From: Brevundimonas intermedia
GTDB lineage: Bacteria > Pseudomonadota > Alphaproteobacteria > Caulobacterales > Caulobacteraceae
Assembly: GCF_027922165.1 (NCBI RefSeq)
Contig: NZ_BSFD01000010.1
Span: 1 to 64,000, forward strand
DNA length: 64,000 bases
Direction: 5' to 3'
Below are positions 52,818-63,898 of this stretch, piece after piece; position 1 is the stretch's first letter; each line of letters opens with the position of its first letter. The translations under genes and the position numbers were made by a program. Under the pieces are notes generated by a model. The model worked only from the letters and a program-made list of their open reading frames with translations. It was not told where the DNA came from and did not search any database.

Positions 52818-54302
52818 TCACCCGCCGATCGCGACGCGATAGGCATTGGTCAGGGCCTCGACGGCGGGCCCGGTGTAATCGAGGACGGCGGCCGGATGGA
52901 CGCCCAGCCACAGGGTGCCGAGGATCAACGGCACAAACAGCGCAAGCTCACGCTTGTCGATGTCGGCGATGGTCATCAGCTTCGGATTGGTGATCTCGCC
53001 GAACATGACCGAACGATACAGGGTCAGGGCGTAGACCGCCGAGAAGATGACGCCCGAGGCCGCCACCAGGGCCGCCCAGGTCGAGGCCTGATAGGCGCCC
53101 GTCATGGTCAGGACTTCGCCGATGAAGCCCGAGGTGCCCGGCAGGCCGACGTTGGCCATGGTGAACATCAGGAAGATGGCGGCGAACCAGGGCATGCGCG
53201 AGGTCAGGCCGCCGTAGAAGGCGATCTCACGCGTATGCATCCGGTCATAGACGACGCCGACGCAGAGGAAGAGCGCGCCCGAGATCAGACCATGGCTGAT
53301 CATCTGGAACACGGCGCCCTGCAGGCCCTGATCATTGCCCGAGAAGATGCCCAGGGTGACGAAGCCCATGTGGGCGACCGAGGAATAGGCGATCAGCTTC
53401 TTGATGTCCGTCTGACGCCAGGCGACCAGCGAGGTATAGACGATGGCGATCACCGACAGGGTGAAGACCAGGGGACGGAACATCTCGGACGCGACCGGGA
53501 ACATGGGCACGTTGAACAGGATGAAGCCGTAACCACCCAGCTTCAGCAGAATGCCGGCCAGGATGACCGACCCCGCCGTCGGCGCCTGAACGTGGGCGTC
53601 GGGCAGCCAGGTGTGGACCGGCCACATCGGCATCTTCACCGCGAAGGAGGCGAAGAAGGCCAGCCACAGCAGGGGCTGAACCGCCGGGTCGAAGGCGTAT
53701 TGCTTCAGCTCGGGGATGCTGGTGGTGCCGGCGGTGTGCGACATCCACAGCATGGCCAGCAGCATCAGCACCGACCCCAGCAGGGTGTAGAGGAAGAATT
53801 TGTAGGCCGCGTAGATCCGGTTGGCGCCGCCCCAGATGCCGATGATCAGGAACATCGGCACCAGGGTGCCTTCGAAGAAGATGTAGAAGAGATAGAGGTC
53901 CAGCGCCGTGAAGACGCCGATGACCAGGGTCTCGAGCACCAGGAAGGCGATCATATATTCGACGACGCGCGTCTCGATCGATTTCCAGCTGGCCAGGATG
54001 CAGATCGGCATCAGGAAGGCCGTCAGCAGGACGAACAGGATCGAGATCCCGTCGACGCCCAGATGATAGCTGGCCCCGGCGAACCAGGGGACCATCTCGA
54101 CGAACTGATAGCTGACGTTCGACGGATCGAAGCCGGCGACCAGCACGACCGACACGCCCAGCACGACCAGGGTCGTAATCAGGGCGATCCAGCGCGCGGC
54201 CGGGGCGGCGGCGTCCTGGGTCTTGGACGCCAGCCGAGCGAGGAAGATCGCCAGGGCGCCGACCAGCGGCAGGAATGTAACGAGGCTCAGGATGTAGGGC
54301 AC
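52818..54302 (-). CDS. nuoM: NADH-quinone oxidoreductase subunit M
   Basis: NuoM is the second antiporter-like subunit. It has 494 residues. The essential Glu region is [21 protein letters not shown], the Lys region is [20 protein letters not shown], and [17 protein letters not shown] follows. It lies four bases after nuoL. Confidence 0.97.
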   Translation of the reverse strand: MPYILSLVTFLPLVGALAIFLARLASKTQDAAAPAARWIALITTLVVLGVSVVLVAGFDPSNVSYQFVEMVPWFAGASYHLGVDGISILFVLLTAFLMPICILASWKSIETRVVEYMIAFLVLETLVIGVFTALDLYLFYIFFEGTLVPMFLIIGIWGGANRIYAAYKFFLYTLLGSVLMLLAMLWMSHTAGTTSIPELKQYAFDPAVQPLLWLAFFASFAVKMPMWPVHTWLPDAHVQAPTAGSVILAGILLKLGGYGFILFNVPMFPVASEMFRPLVFTLSVIAIVYTSLVAWRQTDIKKLIAYSSVAHMGFVTLGIFSGNDQGLQGAVFQMISHGLISGALFLCVGVVYDRMHTREIAFYGGLTSRMPWFAAIFLMFTMANVGLPGTSGFIGEVLTMTGAYQASTWAALVAASGVIFSAVYALTLYRSVMFGEITNPKLMTIADIDKRELALFVPLILGTLWLGVHPAAVLDYTGPAVEALTNAYRVAIGG

Positions 54303-54306
54303 GGGC

Positions 54307-56400
54307 TCAGACTCCCCACGCGAAGATGGCGAAGGTGAGCAGACCGGCCACCCCGAGCAGCATCACGAAGGCATAGTAATAGAGGAAACCGGACTGGAAC
54401 TTGGACAGCCAGCCGGCCGATTTCAGCGACGCCCAGGCGGCGCCGTTGGGGCCGAGGCCGTCGATGATCTTCACGTCGAAGATCTTCCAGAAGAAGTCGC
54501 CGATGGCCTTGAAGCCGCGCACGAAGACGAAGTCGTACAGCTCGTCGAAATACCACTTGTTGTAGAGGAAGCGGTAGATCGCGCCGTCCCGCTCGGCCAT
54601 GCGACGGCCCATGCCCTCGCGAGCGACATAGATCCAGTAGGCGAAGGCCGTGCCGGTCAGGGTCAGGATCAGCGGCGACCACTTCACCCAGGTCGGAACG
54701 TCGTGGCTTTCGTGGAGCACATGGTTGTGCTCGCCGGTGAAGATGGCCCCGCGCCAGAACTCATGCTCGTGGTGGCCGATGAAGTGCGGCGCAAACACGA
54801 AGCCCGCAGCGACCGCGCCGACCGACAGCAGGATCAACGGAACCAGCATGACCCAGGGGCTCTCATGCGGGTGCAGCGGGCCGTGGTGGCCATGGTCGTC
54901 GTGCGCATGGTCGTCGTGGGCGTGCGAATCCGCGACCGGCTCGGAATGGGTTTCCAGCTGGGCGTGCGAAGCATGATCGTCCGCATGATGGGCGTCGCCC
55001 TCTTCCTTCCACACCGGCTTGTTGTGGAAGGTCATGAAGATCAGGCGCCACGAGTAGTAGGCCGTCAGACCGGCGGCGATCAGGCCGATGCAGAAGGCGA
55101 ACATGCCGACCGCCGAATGACCCGAGGCGGCCGAGGCGAAGGCGCTCTCGATGATCGAGTCCTTCGAATAGAAGCCGGCGAAACCGCCGACGCCGGGAAT
55201 GCCCAGGCCGGTGATGGCGATGGTGCCGATGGTCATGACGGCATAGGTGATCGGCAGCAGCTTCCACAGCCCGCCCATCTTCCGCATGTCTTGCTCGTGG
55301 TGCATGCCGTGGATCACCGAACCGGCGCCCAGGAACAGCAGGGCCTTGAAGAAGGCGTGGGTGAACAGGTGGAACATGGCCGACTGATAGGCGCCGACGC
55401 CCGCCGCGAAGAACATGTAGCCCAGCTGCGAACAGGTCGAATAGGCGATGACCCGCTTGATGTCGTTCTGGGTCAGGCCGACCGTGGCGGCGAACAGGGC
55501 CGTGATCGCGCCGATGATGGCGATGATCTGCGACGCGCCGGGGGCGTACTCATAGATGGGCGACAGCAGGCAGACCATATAGACGCCCGCGGTCACCATG
55601 GTGGCGGCGTGGATCAGGGCCGAAACCGGGGTCGGGCCCTCCATCGCGTCCGGCAGCCAGGTGTGCAGGAAGAACTGGGCCGACTTGCCCATGGCGCCGA
55701 TGAACAGCAGGAAGCCGGCCAGATCCAGCGCGGACCAATGGACGCCCAGAAACTCCCAGGTCGTGCTGGCCTTGGTCGCCACCAGCGGGAACAGTTCGGC
55801 GAACTCGATCGTCCCGTACATCCAGAAGATGGTGATGATGCCCAGCACGAAGCCGAAGTCGCCGACGCGGTTGACGACGAAGGCCTTGATGGCGGCGGCG
55901 CTGGCGGTCGGCTTCTTGAACCAGAAGCCGATCAGCAGATAGGAGGCCAGGCCCACGCCTTCCCAGCCGAAGAAGATCTGCATGAAGTCGGCGGCCGTCA
56001 CCAGCGCCAGCATCATGAAGGTGAACAGGGACAGATAGGCGAAGAAGCGCGGCCGGCTGTCGTCCTCGGCCATATAGCCCCAGGAATACAGGTGAACCAG
56101 CGACGAGACGCTGGTGACCACGATCAGCATGGTCGCCGACAGGGCGTCGATGCGGATCGACCAGGCCGACTGGAAGTCGCCCACATTGATGAAGGGGGCC
56201 AGGCGGATGGTGAAGGGCTCAAGATGGCCCCAGGTCCACTGGCCGAACACCGTCCAAGCGACGGCGCACGAGAAGAACAGCAGACCGGTCGTGATGGTCT
56301 GCGACGGGATATTGCCGATCCGGCGGCCGAACAGGCCGGCGACGGTCGCGCCCAGCAGCGGGGCGAAGATCCCGAGAATGATCAGGGTGTGGAGGTTCAC
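54307..56400 (-). CDS. nuoL: NADH-quinone oxidoreductase subunit L
   Basis: NuoL is the distal antiporter-like subunit with the long lateral helix. It has 697 residues. Conserved parts include the Glu/Lys proton path ([48 protein letters not shown], here given as two joined blocks) and [14 protein letters not shown]. Between about residues 466 and 515 there is a His/Asp-rich loop (for example [18 protein letters not shown]) that is not part of the core fold. Confidence 0.96.
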   Translation of the reverse strand: MNLHTLIILGIFAPLLGATVAGLFGRRIGNIPSQTITTGLLFFSCAVAWTVFGQWTWGHLEPFTIRLAPFINVGDFQSAWSIRIDALSATMLIVVTSVSSLVHLYSWGYMAEDDSRPRFFAYLSLFTFMMLALVTAADFMQIFFGWEGVGLASYLLIGFWFKKPTASAAAIKAFVVNRVGDFGFVLGIITIFWMYGTIEFAELFPLVATKASTTWEFLGVHWSALDLAGFLLFIGAMGKSAQFFLHTWLPDAMEGPTPVSALIHAATMVTAGVYMVCLLSPIYEYAPGASQIIAIIGAITALFAATVGLTQNDIKRVIAYSTCSQLGYMFFAAGVGAYQSAMFHLFTHAFFKALLFLGAGSVIHGMHHEQDMRKMGGLWKLLPITYAVMTIGTIAITGLGIPGVGGFAGFYSKDSIIESAFASAASGHSAVGMFAFCIGLIAAGLTAYYSWRLIFMTFHNKPVWKEEGDAHHADDHASHAQLETHSEPVADSHAHDDHAHDDHGHHGPLHPHESPWVMLVPLILLSVGAVAAGFVFAPHFIGHHEHEFWRGAIFTGEHNHVLHESHDVPTWVKWSPLILTLTGTAFAYWIYVAREGMGRRMAERDGAIYRFLYNKWYFDELYDFVFVRGFKAIGDFFWKIFDVKIIDGLGPNGAAWASLKSAGWLSKFQSGFLYYYAFVMLLGVAGLLTFAIFAWGV

Positions 56401-56402
56401 GC

Positions 56403-56711
56403 TCAGCCCTTCATCACGGAGGCGTCGTCGACGGCGATGTCGCCGCGGTTACGGAAGAAGGTCACCAGGATGGCCAGGCCGACGGCGGCCTCGGCCGCGG
56501 CGACGGTCAGGACGAACATGGCCATGATCTGCCCGCTGATGTCGTTCAGATAGGTCGAGAAGGCGACGAAATTGATGTTCACAGCCAGCAGGATCAGCTC
56601 GATCGACATCAGGATGATGATGACGTTCTTGCGGTTCACGAAGATGCCGAAGACCCCGATGGTGAACAGGATCGCCGCCACGCTGAGATAATGGATGAGA
56701 CCGATGTCCAT
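56403..56711 (-). CDS. nuoK: NADH-quinone oxidoreductase subunit K
   Basis: NuoK is a three-span membrane subunit with 102 residues, the usual length. The two proton-path Glu residues are in [16 protein letters not shown] and [13 protein letters not shown]. The start shares one base with the nuoJ stop (TGATG). Confidence 0.97.
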   Translation of the reverse strand: MDIGLIHYLSVAAILFTIGVFGIFVNRKNVIIILMSIELILLAVNINFVAFSTYLNDISGQIMAMFVLTVAAAEAAVGLAILVTFFRNRGDIAVDDASVMKG

Positions 56712-57337
56712 CAGAGAAGCTCCTCGGGCGAGACGCCCTGCCCGGTCGGAACCGACTTGATCTCCATCGCCTTGGCGGCGGAGCGGTTGACCTGGGCGGT
56801 GATGTCCTGACGCTTGACGTGCGTCTTGTGGCGCAGGGTCAGGGTGATGGCCCCGATCATGGCGATCAGCAGCACGATGCCGGCGGCCTGGAAGAAGTAG
56901 ATATAGTCGGTGTAGAGCACCCGGCCGATGGCCTCGACATTGCTCATGTCGGGATCGGGGGCGCCGGGTCCGGTCAGACCGGCGGTCGCGCCGCCCTGGA
57001 TCACCGCGCTGGACACCACGATCATCTCGGCCAGCAGCACGGCCGCGACCACGCCGCCGATCGGCAGATATTTGGCGTAGCCTTCGCGCAGCTTCAGGAA
57101 GTCGACGTCCAGCATCATGACGACGAACAGGAACAGCACCGCCACGGCGCCGACGTAGACGACGACCAGCAGCATGGCCAGGAACTCGGCCCCCAGCAGG
57201 ACGAACAGACCCGCCGCCGAAAAGAAGGCGAGGATCAACCACAGCACGCTGTGCACGGGATTGCGCGCGGTCACGACTAGGAGGCCGGACACCACGGCGG
57301 TCGCCGCCAGCAGATAGAAGGCTATGCCTTGCAGCAT
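56711..57337 (-). CDS. nuoJ: NADH-quinone oxidoreductase subunit J
   Basis: NuoJ is a five-span membrane subunit with 208 residues. The conserved third-helix region [19 protein letters not shown], with its pi-bulge Gly and Tyr, is visible. The C-terminal 45 residues are polar. It follows nuoI after a 73-base spacer in which I see no clear element. Confidence 0.96.
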   Translation of the reverse strand: MLQGIAFYLLAATAVVSGLLVVTARNPVHSVLWLILAFFSAAGLFVLLGAEFLAMLLVVVYVGAVAVLFLFVVMMLDVDFLKLREGYAKYLPIGGVVAAVLLAEMIVVSSAVIQGGATAGLTGPGAPDPDMSNVEAIGRVLYTDYIYFFQAAGIVLLIAMIGAITLTLRHKTHVKRQDITAQVNRSAAKAMEIKSVPTGQGVSPEELL

Positions 57338-57410
57338 GTCGGGACGAAGCCCCTTTCGTATCGGCCGCGACCCCGTTGGGAATCGCCGACCCGTTCAAGC
57401 GAGATGCGCC

Positions 57411-57902
57411 TTAGCGGTAAGGCGCGTCGAGTTCCAGATTCTTGGCGATCTGCCGTTCCCAGCGATCCCCGTTGTCGAGCAGTCGGGCCTTGTCGAACAG
57501 CAGCTCCTCGCGCGTTTCGACGGCGTATTCGGAGTTCGGTCCCTCGACGATGGCGTCCACCGGGCAGGCCTCCTGGCACAGGCCGCAGTAGATGCACTTG
57601 ACCATGTCGATGTCGTAGCGGGTCGTGCGGCGGCTGCCGTCGGCGCGCGGTTCGGCCTCGATGGTGATGGCCTGGGCGGGGCAGATAGCCTCGCACAGCT
57701 TGCAGGCGATGCACCGCTCCTCGCCGTTGGCGTAGCGACGCAGGGCGTGCTCGCCACGGAAGCGCGGCGACTGCGGATTGCGCTCGAACGGATAGTTCAC
57801 GGTCGCCTTGGGGCGGGCCATGTACTTCAGGGTCAGGCCGATGGCGCCGATGGCGTCGAGCATCATCGCGCCCTTCGCGGCCTGGGCGATACGAGTGAAC
57901 AT
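57411..57902 (-). CDS. nuoI: NADH-quinone oxidoreductase subunit I
   Basis: NuoI carries two [4Fe-4S] clusters (N6a/N6b) that link the peripheral arm to quinone. It has 163 residues. Both ferredoxin motifs are intact: [12 protein letters not shown] and [12 protein letters not shown]. The start shares one base with the stop of the upstream small lipoprotein gene. Confidence 0.97.
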   Translation of the reverse strand: MFTRIAQAAKGAMMLDAIGAIGLTLKYMARPKATVNYPFERNPQSPRFRGEHALRRYANGEERCIACKLCEAICPAQAITIEAEPRADGSRRTTRYDIDMVKCIYCGLCQEACPVDAIVEGPNSEYAVETREELLFDKARLLDNGDRWERQIAKNLELDAPYR

Positions 57903-58120
57903 CAGAAGCGATCCTCTGGCGCCGGAGCGCCGTTGGTTGAAGTCTGGGCGGGTGCGGCGGGGGCCGCGCCCTGGGTCTTAGACTGGGCGTCGCGCCATTC
58001 TCGCTCGATGCGTTCCTGGCGACGTTCCCACTGATAACCGGACTCAGGCATGCGCGTATCGGGCGCGCAGGCCGTAACCATAGGTACGAGGATCAGCAGC
58101 AGAGGGGTCAGACGGTTCAC
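57902..58120 (-). CDS. Small lipoprotein inside the nuo operon (between nuoH and nuoI)
   Basis: The product has 72 residues. The signal ends in lipobox VTAC (Cys18). The mature part is charged and helical ([16 protein letters not shown]) with an Ala/Pro-rich tail. The GTG start overlaps the stop of the upstream lipoprotein gene (GTGA) and its stop overlaps the nuoI start, so it is tightly coupled to the operon. The function is unknown. Confidence 0.7.
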   Translation of the reverse strand: MNRLTPLLLILVPMVTACAPDTRMPESGYQWERRQERIEREWRDAQSKTQGAAPAAPAQTSTNGAPAPEDRF

Positions 58121-58350
58121 GCCCCGCCTCCCCGCAGCACGTCCTTGCAGTCCATGTCCTTATAGCGCGGATCGTCCCGGCTCATCATCCGGCACAGGTT
58201 GACCCGTTCGCCGCCGCGACGCGCCTCATCCTCGCGCCGCTCCATCGACGCGACCGGATCGGTCGGCGTCGGAGCGGCGATGGGCGCGAAGGTGCAGGCG
58301 GCGAGGCCCCACGATGCGACCAGGGCCAGGATGACGGGGCGTCGGTTCAT
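58117..58350 (-). CDS. Second small lipoprotein inside the nuo operon
   Basis: The product has 77 residues, with a signal ending in lipobox LAAC (Cys19). The mature part has two cysteines (NLCRMMSRDDPRYKDMDC), a possible disulfide. It directly follows the nuoH stop... in transcription order nuoH comes first and abuts this gene at 58350/58351. The function is unknown. Confidence 0.7.
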   Translation of the reverse strand: MNRRPVILALVASWGLAACTFAPIAAPTPTDPVASMERREDEARRGGERVNLCRMMSRDDPRYKDMDCKDVLRGGGA

Positions 58351-59430
58351 CTATGCACCCACCGCGAAGACGCGCCAGGCGGCGGTGATGACCACGGCCA
58401 CCAGCGAGGCGGGCAGGAAGACCTTCCAACCCAGGCGCATCAGCTGGTCGTAGCGGTAGCGGGGCACAAAGGCCTTAACCAGGGCGATGGCCAGGAACCA
58501 GAACACCGTCTTGGTGACGAAGGTCAGCAGATAGATGGTGTAGGCGATCCAGGCCGGAAGATCGTCCAGCGTTTCCTGCGACAGGAAGCCTGGGTTCCAG
58601 CCGCCGAAGAACAGGATGCTCATCATCGCCGACATGAAGACGATGTTGACGTACTCGCCCATCATGAAGAGCAGATAGGTCGTCGAGCTGTATTCGACCT
58701 GATAGCCGGCCACCAGTTCGGATTCCGCTTCCGGCAGGTCGAACGGCGGGCGGTTGGTTTCCGCCAGGGCCGAGACGAAGAAGACGATCGACATCGGGAA
58801 CAGGATCACGATCAGGGGCCAGGTGCCCTGCCCGCCGCCGAAGGCGTACCAGTTCCAGAAATAGCCGCTCTGGCCTTCGACGATCTGCGACAGGTTCATC
58901 GTGCCGGCCAGCAGGATCACATTGATGATGATCAGGCCCAGCGAGACCTCATAGGACACCATCTGGGCCGCCGAACGCAGCGAGCCCAGGAACGGATACT
59001 TCGAGTTCGAAGCCCAGCCGCCCATGATGATGCCGTACACGCCCAGCGAGGAGACGGCGAAGATGTACAGGATGCCGACGTTCAGGTCAGACACCACCCA
59101 GCCCGGCGCGAACGGGATCACGGCCCAGGCCATGAAGGCCAGGATGACGGTGATGATGGGGGCCAGGATGAAGACCGCCTTGTCGGCGCCGGAGGGGATG
59201 ACCACCTCCTTCAGCACGAACTTCAGCATGTCGGCGAACGACTGCAGCAGGCCGAAGGGGCCGACCACGTTCGGTCCCTTGCGCATCTGCACCGAGGCCC
59301 AGACCTTGCGGTCGGCCAGCAGCAGGAAGGCCACGGCGATCAGCACGCCGACCGTGATCAGCAGGATCTGACCGACAGTGATCAGCGTCCAGCCGCCCGG
59401 CGTGGCCCAGAAGGAAGTAGCAGCGTCCAT
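58351..59430 (-). CDS. nuoH: NADH-quinone oxidoreductase subunit H
   Basis: NuoH forms the quinone chamber with NuoB, D and I. It has 359 residues and about nine membrane spans. Conserved loops are [39 protein letters not shown] (quinone-site loop) and [17 protein letters not shown]. It lies 3 bases after nuoG. Confidence 0.98.
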   Translation of the reverse strand: MDAATSFWATPGGWTLITVGQILLITVGVLIAVAFLLLADRKVWASVQMRKGPNVVGPFGLLQSFADMLKFVLKEVVIPSGADKAVFILAPIITVILAFMAWAVIPFAPGWVVSDLNVGILYIFAVSSLGVYGIIMGGWASNSKYPFLGSLRSAAQMVSYEVSLGLIIINVILLAGTMNLSQIVEGQSGYFWNWYAFGGGQGTWPLIVILFPMSIVFFVSALAETNRPPFDLPEAESELVAGYQVEYSSTTYLLFMMGEYVNIVFMSAMMSILFFGGWNPGFLSQETLDDLPAWIAYTIYLLTFVTKTVFWFLAIALVKAFVPRYRYDQLMRLGWKVFLPASLVAVVITAAWRVFAVGA

Positions 59431-59433
59431 GAC

Positions 59434-61479
59434 TTACTCCGCCGCCATCGCGACCGGGGCGATCCGCAGGGCGGACAGCTCGGCCATGGTCGCGCTGGCG
59501 CGCGCGATCGGGTTGGAAAGATAGGGGTCCGTAATCGCCGAGGCGAAGACCCGGTCGCCCAGGTCGCCCTTGACGCCCAGCTTGGACGGATCGAAGGCGG
59601 CCGGCGCCGGCAGATAGTCGATCCGGCCGAAGGTCGGATGATCGGCCATCAGCTTGGCGCGCAGCTGGTCCAGGGTGTCGTAGGGCAGGGTCTGGTCGAC
59701 GCGGGCGGACAGGGCGCGGATGATGGCCCAGTCTTCCTTGGCTTCGCCCTTGGGGAAGACGACGCGTTCGGCCATCTGCACCCGGCCCTCGGTGTTGACG
59801 TAGAGGCCCGACTTCTCGGTATAGGCCGCGCCGGGCAGGATGACGTCGGCGCCGTGCGCGCCGCGGTCGCCGTGGCTGCCCAGATAGACGCGGAAGGCGT
59901 TCGAACCGGTCGGATCGACCTCGTCGGCGCCCAGCAGGAACAACACGTCCAGCGCGCCCGGCTTCAGCATGTCCGAAACCGTCAGACCGCCTTCGGTCGG
60001 CACAAAGCCCATGTCCAGACCGCCGACGCGGGCGGCGGCGTGGTGCAGGACGTTGAAGCCGTTCCAGCCTTCGCCGATGACGCCGACCTTCTTGGCCAGG
60101 GCGCCCAGGGCGTTCAGGACGGCCGCGCCGCCCTCCCCGTTCAGCGCACCGGAGCCGACGATGATCGCCGGACGCTCGGCCTTGGTCAGGAAGTCCATCG
60201 CCGACTTGGGCAGCTTGGCCAGCGTCTTGGAACCGGCGCCCAGATAGGCGTAGTCGAAGGTCAGGTCGGCCTGTTCGCCGATGACGCCGATCTCGACCCC
60301 GCCCTTGATCCAGCTCTTGCGCAGGCGGGCGTTCAGCAGCGGCGCCTCGACGCGCGGGTTGACGCCCACGATCAGGATGGCGTCCGCCTTTTCAATGCCT
60401 TCGAGGCCGGAGTTGAACAGCCAGCTCTCGCGCGGACCATAGCCGAGCGCGGCGCCGTCCTGGCGGCAGTCGGTGTTCTTGGAGCCCAGGGCGCGGAACA
60501 GGTCCAGGGTCGCCTTCATCGACTCGGCGTCCTGCAGGTCGCCGGCGATCACGCCGATCCGGTCGGCCGAAGCCGCCTTCAGCTTGGCGGCGACCGCGTC
60601 CAGGGCTTCGTTCCACGAGGCGGCGCGCAGCTTGCCGTTCTCACGGATCCACGGGCGGTCCAGGCGGCGCGCGGTCAGGCCGTCGACGACATAGCGGCTC
60701 TTGTCCGACAGCCACTCCTCGTTGATGCCCTCGTTCACGCGCGGCAGAACCCGCATGACCTCGGAGCCGCGGAAGTCGGCGCGGATGTTCGAGCCCAGAG
60801 CGTCCATGACGTCGATGGTCTCGGTCTTCTTCAGTTCCCACGGACGGTAGTGGTACTGCCAGGGCCGGTGCGTCAGAGCGCCGACCGGGCACAGGTCGTT
60901 GACGTTGCCCGACAGTTCCGAGGCGACTGACTTCTCCAGATAGGTGGTGATCTCGGCGTCTTCGCCGCGCGAGATCATGCCGATGTCCGGCACGCCGGCG
61001 ACTTCGGTGATGAAGCGGACGCAACGGGTGCACTGGATGCACCGCGTCATGAAGGTCTTGATCGTCGGACCCATGTTCTTTTCTTCGACCGCGCGCTTGT
61101 TCTCGGCATAGCGAGAACCGTCGCGGCCATAGGCCATGGACTGGTCCTGAAGATCGCACTCGCCACCCTGGTCGCAGATCGGGCAATCCAGCGGGTGGTT
61201 GATCAGCAGGAATTCCATCACGCCTTCCCGGGCCTTCTTGACCATCGGGGTGTCGGTGAAGATTTCCTGGCCTTCGGCGGCCGGCAGAGCGCACGAGGCC
61301 TGCGGCTTCGGCGGTCCAGGCTTCACCTCGACCAGGCACATGCGGCAGTTGCCTGCGATGGACAGGCGCTCGTGATAGCAGAAGCGCGGGATTTCCTGCC
61401 CGGCGCGCTCGGCGACCTGGAGCACGGTCATCCCGGGCTCGAACTCGACTTCGACGCCGTTGACCTTGGCGATGGGCAT
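59434..61479 (-). CDS. nuoG: NADH-quinone oxidoreductase subunit G
   Basis: NuoG has 681 residues. The N-terminal ferredoxin domain has the [2Fe-2S] cysteines of RFCYHERLSIAGNCRMC. The His-ligated N5 cluster region follows (HPLDCPICDQGGECDLQD), then the N4 ligands (CIQCTRC and NDLCPVGALT). The C-terminal part is a molybdopterin-oxidoreductase-like domain without cofactor. The start overlaps the stop of the upstream coiled-coil gene (TAATG). Confidence 0.98.
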   Translation of the reverse strand: MPIAKVNGVEVEFEPGMTVLQVAERAGQEIPRFCYHERLSIAGNCRMCLVEVKPGPPKPQASCALPAAEGQEIFTDTPMVKKAREGVMEFLLINHPLDCPICDQGGECDLQDQSMAYGRDGSRYAENKRAVEEKNMGPTIKTFMTRCIQCTRCVRFITEVAGVPDIGMISRGEDAEITTYLEKSVASELSGNVNDLCPVGALTHRPWQYHYRPWELKKTETIDVMDALGSNIRADFRGSEVMRVLPRVNEGINEEWLSDKSRYVVDGLTARRLDRPWIRENGKLRAASWNEALDAVAAKLKAASADRIGVIAGDLQDAESMKATLDLFRALGSKNTDCRQDGAALGYGPRESWLFNSGLEGIEKADAILIVGVNPRVEAPLLNARLRKSWIKGGVEIGVIGEQADLTFDYAYLGAGSKTLAKLPKSAMDFLTKAERPAIIVGSGALNGEGGAAVLNALGALAKKVGVIGEGWNGFNVLHHAAARVGGLDMGFVPTEGGLTVSDMLKPGALDVLFLLGADEVDPTGSNAFRVYLGSHGDRGAHGADVILPGAAYTEKSGLYVNTEGRVQMAERVVFPKGEAKEDWAIIRALSARVDQTLPYDTLDQLRAKLMADHPTFGRIDYLPAPAAFDPSKLGVKGDLGDRVFASAITDPYLSNPIARASATMAELSALRIAPVAMAAE

Positions 61480-61724
61480 TATTCTCGAACTCCGCCGTAC
61501 GGGCTGTCTACGAGGGTCAGACGTGTCTCGACCCGTTCGATACGTTGATCCAGGCGATCCAGGCGACGATTGACGCCTGCAAGCCCTTCCTCGACGTGGG
61601 TGGTGCGGACCTTCAGGTCGTGCATGTCCTCGCCGAGCCGATCCATCTTGGTTTCCATGGACGTCAGACGTCCTTCGACGCGACGCAGGATCTGGAGAAC
61701 GAGGTTGTCGGGTTCATCCGCCAT
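61479..61724 (-). CDS. Small coiled-coil protein inside the nuo operon
   Basis: The product has 81 residues, mostly a heptad-patterned coiled coil (RRVEGRLTSMETKMDRLGED, then RRLDRLDQRIERVETRL). No signal or membrane segment is seen. The ATG at 61724 shares one base with the stop of the upstream lipoprotein gene, and the gene end overlaps the nuoG start. Small coiled-coil proteins of this sort are widespread; the role here is unknown. Confidence 0.7.
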   Translation of the reverse strand: MADEPDNLVLQILRRVEGRLTSMETKMDRLGEDMHDLKVRTTHVEEGLAGVNRRLDRLDQRIERVETRLTLVDSPYGGVRE

Positions 61725-62218
61725 CACCGCGCCTCCTCTTCTGCGGGAACAGCCAGTTCGGCCTGTTCCGTCGTCCCGTCCGGGAGGGTCTGAGTGACGG
61801 TGATCGCCTGACCGTCCATGACGTAGCGGACCACCGGGTCATCCGCCTGGTTCATCCAGCGAACGAGCGTGGCGTCAGGCAGATCGAGCGGCTTCCACAC
61901 GATCAGGTCTTTCTCGACCCGGCAGTCAGCACGCATCCGGCCGCCGTCGACCGGAGCACGCCACGAGGCATGAACCACCCCGCCGTCGACACCGTCGACG
62001 TCGATCGCCATCGGCGGCTGACCGTGGATCGCGGCTAGGCCGGCGCGGCAGACGCGGCGCAGATCGGCCGCGCTCAGAACCTCAGGGGCCGTCTGCACGG
62101 CGTCGGACGGTTTGGCCGCAGCCTTCTGGGCCACAGTCGGGGCAGTCTTCTCAGCAGGCTGGCCACAGGCTGCCAAAGCCAATCCGGATAGGCCCAGAAC
62201 TACGAGGAGCTTAAGCAT
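61724..62218 (-). CDS. Lipoprotein of unknown function inside the nuo operon
   Basis: The product has 164 residues with lipobox LAAC (Cys18), a Lys/Ala/Pro-rich linker and a domain of about 110 residues. The domain has two cysteines (RRVCRAGL and RADCRVE) and a W-rich beta pattern (VVHASWRAPVDGG, LIVWKPLDLPD). It overlaps the upstream membrane-protein gene by 8 bases. No family is recognised. Confidence 0.72.
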   Translation of the reverse strand: MLKLLVVLGLSGLALAACGQPAEKTAPTVAQKAAAKPSDAVQTAPEVLSAADLRRVCRAGLAAIHGQPPMAIDVDGVDGGVVHASWRAPVDGGRMRADCRVEKDLIVWKPLDLPDATLVRWMNQADDPVVRYVMDGQAITVTQTLPDGTTEQAELAVPAEEEAR

Positions 62219-62582
62219 ATAAGCCCTCCCACCTGGACTTAAGCCAGTTCATGCCAGACCTCATCACAACGGCAATCAGGCCGAGGACGCAAAGACTGGT
62301 GCTGATCAGATAAGGCCAGAAGGCCGCACTTAGAGTTTGAGCGAACAAACCCTCCATGGGCCCGACTTCAACGTCGTTTTGCACAAGAACAAAGAAGACA
62401 AGGACGGTCATGGCGGGGATAGCCGCTGCAACGACCAGCAGCGCCCCCGACCGAAGCTGGTAACGCAGGAAGCGCACGGCTCCGACAACGAAAGCCGCAA
62501 GCCACGCAGGCCAGAATATCACCGCGCTCATACCGAAGGCGAATGCAATCTGGTTCAGGACTGGGGTTTCGTAGCCTTGCAT
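62211..62582 (-). CDS. Membrane protein of unknown function inside the nuo operon
   Basis: The product has 123 residues with three or four membrane spans (VIFWPAWLAAFVVGAV, LLVVAAAIPAMTVLVFFVLV, PYLISTSLCVLGLIAVVM). It starts two bases after the nuoF stop. The ATG at 62582 is used; the longer frame runs antisense-like through nuoF. The codon pattern is somewhat less GC-rich than in its neighbours (many A/T third positions near 62211-62420). The function is unknown. Confidence 0.65.
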   Translation of the reverse strand: MQGYETPVLNQIAFAFGMSAVIFWPAWLAAFVVGAVRFLRYQLRSGALLVVAAAIPAMTVLVFFVLVQNDVEVGPMEGLFAQTLSAAFWPYLISTSLCVLGLIAVVMRSGMNWLKSRWEGLYA

Positions 62583-62584
62583 CA

Positions 62585-63898
62585 CTACTCCGCCGCGATC
62601 GCGTGGCCGGCGAAGTTCGCGCGGCGGCTGCGGTAGTTGGCGATACGCTCTTCGATCTCGTGACGGAAGTGACGGATCAGGCCCTGAACCGGCCAGGCGG
62701 CCGCGTCGCCCAGGGCGCAGATGGTGTGGCCCTCGACCTGGCCAGCGACGTCCAGCAGCAGGTCGATTTCCGACGGATCGGCCTCGCCCACAGCCATACG
62801 CTCCAGCACGCGCCACATCCAGCCGGTGCCTTCACGGCACGGCGTGCACTGGCCGCAGCTCTCATGCTTGTAGAAATAGCTGATGCGGGCGATGGCCTTC
62901 ACCAGGTCGGTGGAGTTGTCCATCACGATGACGGCGGCGGTGCCCAGGCCCGAACGCATTTCGCGCAGGCTGTCGAAGTCCATCAGCGCCGTCTCGGACA
63001 TTTCGCGCGTGATCAGCGGCACGGACGAACCGCCCGGAATGATAGCCTTCAGATTGTCCCAGCCGCCGCGCACGCCGCCGCAGTGTTCTTCCAGCAGTTG
63101 CCTCAGCGGGATCGACATGGCCTCTTCGACCACGCAGGGCGCGTTCACATGGCCCGAGATGGCCATCAGCTTGGTGCCGGTGTTGTTCGGACGACCAAAG
63201 CCGGCGAACCAGCCGGCGCCGCGACGCAGGATGGTGCCGACGACGGCGATCGACTCGACGTTGTTCACCGTGGTGGGGCAGCCGTACAGGCCTGCGCCGG
63301 CCGGGAACGGCGGCTTCAGACGGGGTTGGCCCTTCTTGCCCTCCAGCGATTCCAGCAGGGCGGTCTCTTCACCACAGATATAGGCGCCGGCGCCGTGGTG
63401 GATATAGACGTCGAAGTCCCAGCCGTGGACGTTGTCCTTGCCGATCAGCTTGGCCTCATAGGCCTGCTTGACCGCCGCCTCCATCCGCTCGCGTTCCAGC
63501 ACATATTCGCCGCGCAGATAGATGTAGCAGGCGTGGGCCTGCATGGCGAAGGAGGCGATCAGGCAGCCTTCGATCAGCAGTTGGGGATCATGACGCATGA
63601 TCTCCCGGTCCTTGCAGGTGCCGGGTTCGGATTCATCGGCGTTGACAACCAGGTAGTGGGGACGATCCTTCACTTCCTTGGGCATGAAGGACCACTTCAG
63701 CCCGGTCGAGAAACCGGCGCCGCCGCGACCGCGCAGGCCGGACGCCTTGACGTTGTTGATGATCCAGTCGCGGCCAAGATCCAGCATGTCCTTGGTGGCG
63801 TTCCAGGCGCCACGTTTCTTCGCCCCGTCCAGCGTCCAGTCCTGGAAGCCGTACAGGTTGGTGAAGATCCGGTCCTTGTCTTCGAGAATGCCGACCAT
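62585..63898 (-). CDS. nuoF: NADH-quinone oxidoreductase subunit F
   Basis: NuoF binds NADH and FMN and carries cluster N3. It has 437 residues. The NADH/FMN-binding part shows [15 protein letters not shown] and [19 protein letters not shown]. The N3 ligands are in [16 protein letters not shown] plus the later Cys in [14 protein letters not shown]. Its start overlaps the stop of the upstream gene (TGATG). Confidence 0.98.
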   Translation of the reverse strand: MVGILEDKDRIFTNLYGFQDWTLDGAKKRGAWNATKDMLDLGRDWIINNVKASGLRGRGGAGFSTGLKWSFMPKEVKDRPHYLVVNADESEPGTCKDREIMRHDPQLLIEGCLIASFAMQAHACYIYLRGEYVLERERMEAAVKQAYEAKLIGKDNVHGWDFDVYIHHGAGAYICGEETALLESLEGKKGQPRLKPPFPAGAGLYGCPTTVNNVESIAVVGTILRRGAGWFAGFGRPNNTGTKLMAISGHVNAPCVVEEAMSIPLRQLLEEHCGGVRGGWDNLKAIIPGGSSVPLITREMSETALMDFDSLREMRSGLGTAAVIVMDNSTDLVKAIARISYFYKHESCGQCTPCREGTGWMWRVLERMAVGEADPSEIDLLLDVAGQVEGHTICALGDAAAWPVQGLIRHFRHEIEERIANYRSRRANFAGHAIAAE

